From NCBI GenBank assembly GCA_023393235.1, contig JAEWMH010000068.1:1-18725 (forward strand): a stretch of DNA of 18,725 nucleotides, in the 5' to 3' direction. A program made the position numbers and the translations under genes. Shown piece by piece: positions 7,084 through 14,900 of the stretch. Source of the stretch: Bacillota bacterium. Its GTDB lineage: Bacteria > Bacillota > Bacilli > Paenibacillales > NBRC-103111. Within the stretch, counting starts at the first letter, position 1; each line of letters opens with the position of its first letter. The notes beneath the pieces were generated by a model. The model saw only the letters and a list, made by a program, of their open reading frames with translations, was not told where the DNA came from and did not search any database.

Positions 7084-8094
7084 TTACTCGCTGATATTCA
7101 CCGACTTGCCGATGGCCGCCGACAGGTTGGCAGCCTCCATCAGCTGGGTCAAGGCCCGGCCTTGCTCAATACTGATGGTTGTCGGCGTGCCGTTTACCAT
7201 ATGATCGATCCATTGATCCACAGGCCGCGGCGGTGCCGGAGGCAGCTTGGCCGGGGACACCCAACCCTCCTGGGCGCCAAGCCCCAATTTGGCGGAGCGG
7301 AAGCGGAACTGGAAGTCGTCCAGCATCAGGCAGCCTTCCGTGCCGCACACCTCCAGCGTGAAGGGGCTGAGACGGCTGGCAAAACCCGCCTCCACCACGG
7401 CCAATGCGCCGTTCGGATACCGCAGAGTAACCACCGCGTTGTCCTCCACCTCACGGCCCGTGACATAACCAAACTGGGCGCTGACCGCCTCCGGCATACC
7501 CAAGTAATAGTGTGCCAGGTACATGGGATGGCAGCCCAGGTCGATCAGCGCGCCGCCGCCGCATTGCTCCTTGTTGTAGAAATGGGGCGGAAGCCAGCCT
7601 TCCGTGGATTTTTGGTTAGGCAGACCGCCGTCATGGGCCAGTCTCACCCGCAGATACGTAATGTCGCCCAGCAGCCCGGCGTCAATGATTTCTTTAACCT
7701 TCAGATTCACGGCATGGGTAAGCCGGGGCAGGGAGATCATAAAGGATTTGCCCGACTCCTGCACCGCTTGAATGATACGGTCCGCGGCTTCCGTAGTAAT
7801 GGCCAGAACCTTTTCCGTGAAAATATGCTTACCCGCCTTCGCGGCGGCAGTTAAAACTTCCTCGTGCATGGAGGACGGAGCATCCACAACCACCGCGTCG
7901 ATATCCGGATTGGCCAAAAGCGCTTCCAAACTATCGTAAAAAGGGACCCCCAGCTTCTCCGCTTGCGCTTTGCCCCTCTCCGGAAGCTCATCCCACACGG
8001 CGGCAATGCGGCACTCGGGCCGGGCCAATACCTGACGGGCATAGTCCTCTGCATGGACATGCCAATAGGACAGCATAGCAACTTGAATGGTCAT
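7084..8094 (-). CDS. Gfo/Idh/MocA family oxidoreductase
   Basis: A probable NAD(P)-dependent sugar or polyol dehydrogenase of 336 residues. Family features seen are the N-terminal nucleotide-binding half, TEKVLA at residues 93-98 (normally EKPLA, here Val96 in place of Pro) and the C-terminal-domain motif GGGALIDLGCHPMYLAHYYLG with Asp185 and His189. The start at 8094 is chosen because GGAAGGTGG lies about ten bases upstream; the upstream in-frame ATG (8113-8115) would place that site inside the gene. The N-terminus is odd: after the first beta strand, where the family usually has a Gly-x-Gly-x-x-Gly loop, it reads MLSYWHVHAEDYA. It faces the sugar transporter operon convergently and is divergent from yneF, so it is probably transcribed alone. 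The substrate is unknown. Confidence 0.9.
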   Translation of the reverse strand: MTIQVAMLSYWHVHAEDYARQVLARPECRIAAVWDELPERGKAQAEKLGVPFYDSLEALLANPDIDAVVVDAPSSMHEEVLTAAAKAGKHIFTEKVLAITTEAADRIIQAVQESGKSFMISLPRLTHAVNLKVKEIIDAGLLGDITYLRVRLAHDGGLPNQKSTEGWLPPHFYNKEQCGGGALIDLGCHPMYLAHYYLGMPEAVSAQFGYVTGREVEDNAVVTLRYPNGALAVVEAGFASRLSPFTLEVCGTEGCLMLDDFQFRFRSAKLGLGAQEGWVSPAKLPPAPPRPVDQWIDHMVNGTPTTISIEQGRALTQLMEAANLSAAIGKSVNISE

Positions 8095-8181
8095 ATTTTC
8101 TAATCCACCTTCCATTGATAATAGGCTGATTTTATCTTACCATGGGTCTTGCGGGACACACTATGACAGATGAAGTCTCAT

Positions 8182-8210
8182 TTGTATGCGATCTTGCAAC
8201 ATGCTATGAT
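8182..8210 (+). promoter_or_regulatory. sigma-A-type promoter for yneF (and probably folE)
   Basis: TTGTAT at 8182-8187 and TATGAT at 8205-8210 are separated by 17 bases, a good match to the housekeeping consensus. The -10 lies about 55 bases upstream of the yneF start. No other comparable promoter is seen before folE. Confidence 0.6.
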
Positions 8211-8264
8211 ATAGAGCGACAAAGCCGATATATGTCGGACATTATCTGTAGGGAGTGTATACAA

Positions 8265-8474
8265 ATGTGGAGTTGGATCATTCCAATCCTGACATTGATT
8301 GTGGGGGCAGCCGGAGGATTTGCCGGCGGTGTTTTTTATTTGAAGCGCCAAATGGAAAAAATGCAGTCGAACCCCGACATGCTGGCCAAGATGGCCAAGC
8401 AAATGGGCTATAACCTGAACAAGCAGCAGATGAACAAGGTCCAAAACATGATGAAGAACCAAAAATTCAGATAA
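8265..8474 (+). CDS. yneF: YneF family (UPF0154) small membrane protein
   Basis: A 69-residue protein with one N-terminal membrane segment (WIIPILTLIVGAAGGFAGGVF, about residues 4-24) followed by a positively charged, Met/Gln/Lys-rich cytoplasmic tail with NPDMLAKMAKQMGYNLNKQQMNKV. Size, architecture and the Gly-rich membrane helix match the YneF family conserved in Bacillota; the function of that family is not established. The start at 8265 is supported by GGGAG at 8251-8255 and by the family N-terminus. A longer open frame from 8142 has no support and would bury the promoter at 8182-8210. It is followed 52 bases later by folE. Confidence 0.9.
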   Translation: MWSWIIPILTLIVGAAGGFAGGVFYLKRQMEKMQSNPDMLAKMAKQMGYNLNKQQMNKVQNMMKNQKFR

Positions 8475-8526
8475 ATGAAATAGGACGGCACACAGCATGC
8501 CGCCGGCAAGACGGGAGAGTAAGCCT

Positions 8527-9114
8527 ATGTCCACTGAATACAGAAATAAGAAGGTTGAGGAAAACCGCGAGCAGCTGGAGCACCATGTCCGGGAAATCCT
8601 GCGCCTCATCGGGGAGGATGTAGAACGGGAAGGACTTCTCGATACCCCCGCCCGGGTGGTGCGGATGTATGAGGAAATCTTCGCCGGTTATTCCGCCGAT
8701 CCTGCGGAGGTACTGGGTGTTACCTTTGACGAACGCCACGAAGAGCTGGTCATCGTCAAGGACATTGTGTTCTACAGCCAATGCGAGCATCATATGGCGC
8801 CATTTTTCGGCAAAATCCATATCGGCTACATCCCCAGCGGCAAAATTGCAGGCTTGAGCAAATTCGCCCGTTTGGTGGAGGCGGTGGCCCGCAAGCTGCA
8901 GGTTCAGGAGCGGATCACCTCGGAAATCGCGGATGTGTTAAACCGGGAGCTGAAGCCCCACGGGGTGATGGTAGTGGTAGAGGCCGAACATCTGTGCATG
9001 TGCGCGCGCGGCGTCAAAAAACCGGGCAGCAAAACCGTGACCTCCGCGGTCCGCGGCTATTTCCGCAACGATGCGCCTCTCCGGGCCGAATTTATGGCAT
9101 TAATTAAGGAATAA
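8527..9114 (+). CDS. folE: GTP cyclohydrolase I (FolE1)
   Basis: Cytoplasmic enzyme that converts GTP to 7,8-dihydroneopterin triphosphate and formate, the first step of tetrahydrofolate synthesis. The protein has 195 residues, normal for the family. The zinc and catalytic site is intact: Cys86-Glu-His88-His89 in YSQCEHHMAPFFGK, and Cys157 in AEHLCMCARGVKKPGSKTVTS. GLSKFARLVEAVARKLQVQERIT is the expected helix. The start at 8527 follows GGGAGAG at 8515-8521, which fits better than the in-frame ATG at 8497, whose ten extra residues (MPPARRESKP) are not family-like. Other folate genes are not nearby. It probably shares the yneF promoter and ends at the terminator at 9143-9180. Confidence 0.97.
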   Translation: MSTEYRNKKVEENREQLEHHVREILRLIGEDVEREGLLDTPARVVRMYEEIFAGYSADPAEVLGVTFDERHEELVIVKDIVFYSQCEHHMAPFFGKIHIGYIPSGKIAGLSKFARLVEAVARKLQVQERITSEIADVLNRELKPHGVMVVVEAEHLCMCARGVKKPGSKTVTSAVRGYFRNDAPLRAEFMALIKE

Positions 9115-9142
9115 CGAAACAATGCAGTTCTCCGTTTCAGAG

Positions 9143-9180
9143 AAAGTCCAGAGGGGAGTGATTCCTTCTGGACTTTTTTT
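9143..9180 (+). terminator. intrinsic terminator after folE
   Basis: AAAGTCCAGA at 9143-9152 pairs perfectly with TCTGGACTTT at 9167-9176, and seven T residues occupy 9174-9180. It begins 28 bases after the folE stop. Confidence 0.9.
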
Positions 9181-9238
9181 ATTCATTGCAAGTGAATTTC
9201 CGACAAATTCCGACTTCCCTAGAAGGGTAACTGCCCTG

Positions 9239-9268
9239 TATAATGAAACAAACATTTATGCATGTTTG
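9239..9268 (+). promoter_or_regulatory. -10 box and overlapping inverted repeat upstream of acyltransferase gene
   Basis: A perfect TATAAT at 9239-9244 lies 60 bases before the gene start, but the expected -35 position has only a weak match. Directly after it, CAAACAT at 9249-9255 is the reverse complement of ATGTTTG at 9262-9268, with six bases between. Placed at the likely transcription start, this could be an operator for a dimeric repressor; that is inference. Confidence 0.4.
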
Positions 9269-9303
9269 AAGAAACCGAGAATCCGTAGAAAGGTGGGAAA
9301 TTC

Positions 9304-10437
9304 GTGACTGAATTGTCGAAGTCTGCAGCAGTTAAAAAGAAAAAGCTGCTGGAGCTGGACATTGTGCGGGCGTTGGCTATTCTGGCGGTGGTGCTGATCC
9401 ATGGCACATCCAGTGCAACGGTGGAGCCAACGGAGGGAAGCGCCTCACAGATTCTGTTTTATATTCTGAACGTGGGCAGTTCGTTTGCGGTTCCGTTGTT
9501 TATTATGATCAGCGGCATCGTACTGTTTTACAGCTATGACGGCAGATGGAGCGCCAGGACGGCTCTGGTATTTTACCGGAAGCGGGCCATCAGCCTGGTG
9601 ATTCCTTATTTTATATGGGCCTTTTTCTATTATGGATTTAATCAATACATCAATACCGGGAAGTTCGAGATGAATTGGCCGGATTTTTGGGGCAAAATAG
9701 GCTGGGCACAGTGGTCGTACCACTCCTATTTCATGCTGATCATTTTCCAACTGTATCTTCTGTTCCCTCTGTTTATGACTCTAGTGAACCGGACCTCTGG
9801 GTTCCGGAAGTGGCTGCTGCCCTGCGGGCTTTTGATCCAGGAAGGGTTCTATGTGTATCGGCACTGGTTCAGCGAGGGGGTTCCTTATTCGGATCGAATT
9901 GCCCCCACGTATATGGCCTATTTTCTAATCGGTGGGGCTATCGGGCTTTATTATCCTGCGGTCAAAAAATGGGTGGAGGAGCATAAGCTTCTGACGGGTG
10001 CCGCGTGGATCGTAACCGGCGTTTCCTATGTGAGCCTGTTTCTTTTGAGCCGTTATAAGCATATCTATGCGGAAAATACCTGGTATGAGGTGCTGTGGAT
10101 CCTGTATGTCACGGCAGCGGCGTTGTTCTTTATGCAGGTTGGCCGGCTTCTATTGGCCCGGTTTCCCCGGCTGTCCAAGCCGGTTATGTCCATTGGGGTG
10201 TGCTCCTTCGGTATTTATCTGATCCATCCCGCTATTCTGACACTGTTTACGGTGCATTGGACCCATCCTACAACCATCCTGATGTATGATCTGTATACCT
10301 TTGGGCGGTATGCTGCCGTATTCGGTTCATCCTGGCTGATGGTGTATATGTATGGCAAGGTGGCGGGCCTGTTCAAACGGAGACCGGAGGTTCAGGCAAA
10401 CAAGGCATATACACGCGGCAAGGCAGCAGGGTTATAA
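9304..10437 (+). CDS. membrane acyltransferase, acyltransferase_3 family
   Basis: A multi-pass membrane enzyme of 377 residues that would transfer an acyl (often acetyl or succinyl) group to a surface or extracellular carbohydrate. The N-terminus after a short Lys-rich stretch reads LDIVRALAILAVVLIHGTSS; Arg22 and His33 match the conserved Arg and His of the family. About ten hydrophobic segments follow, including SSFAVPLFIMISGIVLFY and SIGVCSFGIYLIHPAIL, the latter a family hallmark near the C-terminus. The GTG start at 9304 has GAAAGGTGGG at 9288-9297, six bases upstream. It seems to be a single-gene unit between two terminators. The acceptor cannot be read from the sequence; the downstream surface-protein genes make cell-wall polysaccharide a possible target, but that is speculative. 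Confidence 0.88.
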   Translation: MTELSKSAAVKKKKLLELDIVRALAILAVVLIHGTSSATVEPTEGSASQILFYILNVGSSFAVPLFIMISGIVLFYSYDGRWSARTALVFYRKRAISLVIPYFIWAFFYYGFNQYINTGKFEMNWPDFWGKIGWAQWSYHSYFMLIIFQLYLLFPLFMTLVNRTSGFRKWLLPCGLLIQEGFYVYRHWFSEGVPYSDRIAPTYMAYFLIGGAIGLYYPAVKKWVEEHKLLTGAAWIVTGVSYVSLFLLSRYKHIYAENTWYEVLWILYVTAAALFFMQVGRLLLARFPRLSKPVMSIGVCSFGIYLIHPAILTLFTVHWTHPTTILMYDLYTFGRYAAVFGSSWLMVYMYGKVAGLFKRRPEVQANKAYTRGKAAGL

Positions 10438-10474
10438 TCATAAAATTAAGCATCAAATTTTTTGAAGAAAAGGG

Positions 10475-10504
10475 TTGTCAAATGCTGGGGTAATTTAGTA
10501 TAGT
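10475..10504 (+). promoter_or_regulatory. promoter-like sequence upstream of the SLH operon
   Basis: TTGTCA at 10475-10480 and TATAGT at 10499-10504 are 18 bases apart, a fair housekeeping promoter. It lies about 210 bases before the SLH gene and only about 20 bases before the terminator hairpin at 10527, so a transcript starting here must pass that hairpin. Confidence 0.45.
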
Positions 10505-10526
10505 AAGACAAGGAAATATGCGGAAG

Positions 10527-10575
10527 AACCGCTCCGACGCAGCAGCAGGCTGCCAGGGGCGGTTTTTATTTTTTT
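10527..10575 (+). terminator. intrinsic terminator or leader attenuator
   Basis: AACCGCTCC at 10527-10535 pairs with GGGGCGGTT at 10556-10564 (one G-T pair), with a GCAGC/GCTGC pairing inside and a long T-rich tail (10563-10575). It may end the acyltransferase message, or act as an attenuator for a transcript starting near 10511. Confidence 0.8.
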
Positions 10576-10713
10576 ATGGGGAATTTTTCGCTGTAAAAAG
10601 GTAGAAATATGGCGAAATATTGTCGGTTTATATGAGACTGTAGACAACTCTCCGGATAAACGTGTCCAATAGATAGAAAGGTCTACTGGGAAGAGATAAG
10701 GGAGGAATAAATT

Positions 10714-11955
10714 GTGGAGCATGTCGGCAGATGGGCCGCGGGAATGGCGGTTGCAGCGTTGTTGGCTGGAGGAAGTGCGGGGATATGGATGGGGAACGAT
10801 GCCGGAACCGCAGCTGCGGCTGGTGCTGTGGCTGTAGAAGCAGCGGCGGGAGTTGAGCTGCGGGACATCGCGGGACATTGGGCGGAGACGGCTATCCGCG
10901 GAGCGGTGGGCAAACGGTATGTGGACGGCTACCAGGACGGCAGCTTCCTGCCGGACCGGGAGGTTAGCCGGGCGGAGTTTGTGAAGATGGCGGCAGCGGC
11001 ATTGAAGCTGTCTGTGGCAGACAGCGGGGGAGGCAGTGACTGGTATCAGGCATATGTAAATGCCGCTGTAGGGGCAGGGGTTCACAAGTGGAGTGATTTT
11101 ACCAGCGGTGACTGGAACACTCCGATGTCGCGGCAGGAGATGGCCAGAATGGCTGTACGGGCAATTGGCCAGAACACGGAGGATAATCTGGAGTGGATGT
11201 ACCTGGCCACCAAGGCCGGACTGATCCAGGGAGTAGACGCAACAGGCAGCCTGGATGTGGACGGCACCACCACCCGGGGGCAGGCCGTGACCATCATTGA
11301 GCGGATCCTGGCCGTCAAGGATGGCCGAGGTGAGGAGATTGCGGCGCAGGCGGACAAACATGCGGTGAACCGGGCGGAAGTGCTGTGGCATAAAACTAAT
11401 ATCTTCTCCGTCATGCCGCAATACTTCGGCAAGCTTCACCCCAGCATTAAATGGGACCCGGACGATCTCTTTATTGAATCCGGAGACGGTTTGTATCGGG
11501 CCGAACTGGACGCGATTTTGGCAATAGATCTGGAGGACCCGGACGCACCGTTTCTGGAGGAGCTGCCTCCAGTGGAGACACTAAAATGGTACAACTACAA
11601 AACTTCCGCCAGCAGCCCGTATCTGATCAAGGGAATGCCTGCCTATCTGGTGTACTACAAGGGCAGAATGGTGTTTAACAAGGATACCAACATTTACGGA
11701 ACGAGAGAGTTTGCGATGGTGAGCACTTTGGGAGCTGTTATTGATGACTACAATGCTCTTGCAAATGGGGATTTGGTGGGAATGACGAGCGTATTCCAAA
11801 CGAAGGATGGCGACCTTTCAATCAGAATCTTCCCGAAGAAGATGAAGACGGATGGGGATCTCATGCTAGATCTTTACACACCGAGTATCCCCGGCAACAA
11901 ACAATACCGAAAACGATTCCTATGGGCAGAAACTCCTGAATGGATTGGGCAATAG
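10714..11955 (+). CDS. SLH-domain surface protein
   Basis: A secreted 413-residue protein that should attach non-covalently to the cell-wall polysaccharide. The Ala/Gly-rich N-terminus (to about residue 45) is a likely signal peptide. Three SLH repeats follow at about 49-97, 108-150 and 160-200; their TRAE-like motifs read SRAE (85-88), SRQE (139-142) and TRGQ (187-190), so the third is weakest. The first shows the typical DIAGHWAETAI and YVDGYQDGSFLP. Residues 201-413 have no family that I recognise: an acidic, Trp/Tyr-containing region with a possible globular C-terminal domain from about 285. The GTG start at 10714 has GGGAGGA at 10700-10706. The giant gene begins 11 bases after its stop, so the two are probably co-transcribed and this protein may anchor or partner the giant one, which has no SLH repeat in the part seen. 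Confidence 0.88.
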   Translation: MEHVGRWAAGMAVAALLAGGSAGIWMGNDAGTAAAAGAVAVEAAAGVELRDIAGHWAETAIRGAVGKRYVDGYQDGSFLPDREVSRAEFVKMAAAALKLSVADSGGGSDWYQAYVNAAVGAGVHKWSDFTSGDWNTPMSRQEMARMAVRAIGQNTEDNLEWMYLATKAGLIQGVDATGSLDVDGTTTRGQAVTIIERILAVKDGRGEEIAAQADKHAVNRAEVLWHKTNIFSVMPQYFGKLHPSIKWDPDDLFIESGDGLYRAELDAILAIDLEDPDAPFLEELPPVETLKWYNYKTSASSPYLIKGMPAYLVYYKGRMVFNKDTNIYGTREFAMVSTLGAVIDDYNALANGDLVGMTSVFQTKDGDLSIRIFPKKMKTDGDLMLDLYTPSIPGNKQYRKRFLWAETPEWIGQ

Positions 11956-11966
11956 GGGGAGACGGC

Positions 11967-14900
11967 ATGCTGGAAAGGCTGAAGCAGCACCCGAAAAATG
12001 CAACGGCCCTCCTGATTGTCATGTTGGTGATGTCGTTGTTGACAGGGATTTTATGGCCCTCCGGCAGTGGCATTGTCCACGCCGAGAGCATTAACGTGAA
12101 CTATGACAAGGACATATGGGACGGATATGATTACAGCAAATATCCGTCCCTGGCTCCAACCAATACCGTGGCCAAGGCAGGATATAAGATCAAGTCGCTG
12201 AAGGTAGTTAACTATATGAATAATCAGTTGATCCAAACCATTAGCGCTGCCGAAGGCCAAACTTCCTATACCTTTTCCGGAATTCTTTTTTCTGGTATCC
12301 GGACGAAGGTGATGTCAAAGAAAAATGGAACAACGCAGGGCTATTACGCCTGGTACCGGTATGCCAAAGGCACCAACGGAAACAACTGGCACGCCAACTT
12401 TGCCCGGGTGGATGACAGCTACAATGAGTATGGAGATTCGCGGACCAGCAAATCAAGTTCCCTGGATAGTTACGGCATGCCGGAGCATCCCGGTACCACG
12501 GATACCAATCTGAGCTTGACTGGGGTAAGGGAAAAAGAATTTTACACTGATGGCAACCAATGGGTGGACACGAGGTATATCAGTCATGACGAGTTGACGG
12601 GCAGTGCTATAGTGAATGGTGATGATGAAATTGGTGGTCCACCCGGAGAAGGAATTACAGGGAAAACAAAGCCAGCTACCATATCTATTAATAAGGTAGA
12701 CACCTTCCCCGACCTGAACCGAATTATTGTCCGGTACGCCCAGGATTTCAACTACGTAGAGGACAATTTCAAACCATTGGCCGCTTATGGCGCAGCGCTC
12801 ATGGTGTACTTCTCCGCTTTCACAGTAGACCTAGAGTCATATACCTATCACTACCCGTACAAGCTGGACGTAGAGTGGGAACCAATCGGTTCTCCTACAC
12901 CCAGCGGGGGGACCGTGACTCCCACACCCACACCGACAACAGCGCCCACGCTGGATGATCTGGAAGTGGTATCTTTGTCGTACGCTCCGACGGCCTTCAC
13001 TGCCCGGGATGATGTAACGTTCACGTATGTTTTCAAAAACAACAGTAATCGAGCCTGGTCCAATTTTTATTACAGCATTGGTGGAACTCATTATCTATTT
13101 ACAGGCACATTACCCGTGGGAGGAAGCCATACCAGCTCGCTCACCCGGAAAATCGACTCTCCCTTTACGTTAACCGTGAAAATAGACAGTCGGAATGAAA
13201 TTCCGGAATTTAACGAAGCGAACAATGAGAAGACCGTAACGGCTATTCCCAATGCGGTTGCAGATAATGATCCTCCCGAAGGCCGGCTTCGGTGGTTTTA
13301 CCATGGGACGGAAAGGATTGCAGATACGGTAGTAGAAGGCACACCCGTTGACCTGAAGTATATGGATGTGAAGGATCCGGATAACGATCCTGTTGGCTAC
13401 CGGATGAACTTTAGTGATTGGAATTCTACCTTTTACAAAACCTATATGACCAATCGGTATACCTCAGGGGACGGGTATGATGCGTTCACCAATATCAGCA
13501 CCGTTGGAGCTGTTGGCTATCATATTGCCCGCGGGCGTTTAGTGGATCCCTATGGGGGCTATACGGATCTGAGTACCTCCCTTACGGTCATACCGCCGAA
13601 TCCGGTGGCCATGTGTGAGGTGCCGTCAACGACGAAATCCCGAAGGCCGCTGGCAGCTGGAGCCATTAACGCCAATAAGAGCTATAGTCCCTTGGACAGG
13701 GCCATTGACCACGGCCGGGATGAATGGACCAACAACCTTCCCTTCTACATCAATGATACGGATGCCGACACAACAGAGACCGTCATCCTGGAAAAGGTCT
13801 ATGACAATACCGGCCTGGCCTCCTTGAACCGTGATGCTTGCTCCATTACAGTAAAACCGGATCTGCCGCCTATTGCCAAGGTCGTGGCTCCCGCATTAGG
13901 TATTCGGGGTGAGGACTTTGATATCATGAGCGAATCCCATAGTCCCGATGGGGATCCCGTTGTGGAAGTGCTTTGGTATATCCGATACGATGCCAACAAT
14001 GACGGAGTATTCAACGACATCACCGAACCCTGGACGGCCATCACCGGCACTCCATCCAAATACGTCTTCCGCCCAGCCAATATCGGGAAATACCAGTTCA
14101 AGATCAAGGTAAAGGAGGATTACGGCAAGGAAGCGGAAGCCGTCTCGGGAATTATGGATGTCATTAACCTAGCCCCGGAGGTCAGCTTCGATCTTTCTGG
14201 TAATAATCCCAATCCGGACCAAAACATCCCTCAGATGTTTACGGGCGAAACCATTAAGAATACCTGGGATCTTTATCGTACTAATACGAATGTTCGGGTG
14301 AATCGGATTTCCGATTATTTATGGCAAACGGCCAACGGTGGATTATCTAGTGGGGCTGGCAAAAACAATGAGTCATATAAGGCGGATTTTAATGTTGTTG
14401 GCTATCCATCAAGCCCAGCGGAGTATACTTTTTATAACTCCCCCTTAAACGATAACGGGTGGGGACGTAATGGTATATCCATTTATAAAGCCTTTTCTGC
14501 GGTAACTCCAGGTTATTCTCAGCCTTTGCGGTATCCTACCCAGACAGGTGAGCCAGGAAATCCGGTGTCTGCTACTACTAAGATAGCGTCCGATAAGCTT
14601 CATTTATTCGTCGGTGACCAATCAGCTTCGGTATATGCGCTGAACAAGACCAGAATCCCCAAGTACACTACGTGGTTGGAAACTACAGCAGGTCCTGGAT
14701 ATTTTACGTCAGATACTAGGTATAAATGGGAAGGACCCAGTCCCTATGATTTCGTGATTGACTCTAACGATATTCCTAGCAATATCCTATCCACTCGAAC
14801 TGTTCCTTATTATAATCAAATTGGTAATGTAGTTAAGTACAGCGACGTTAAGGATAAGCTAAACGGTGGTGGAATTGGATATGTAGCAGGGCCTTACATT

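Noticed and set aside
8142..8264. Upstream extension of the YneF frame from an ATG at 8142
   Set aside because: The extension would cover the promoter at 8182-8210, and the family N-terminus and ribosome binding site both point to 8265.
10495..11439. 314-codon minus-strand open frame opposite the SLH gene
   Set aside because: It is antisense to clear SLH repeats and covers the terminator hairpin; the translation is low-complexity and unlike known proteins.
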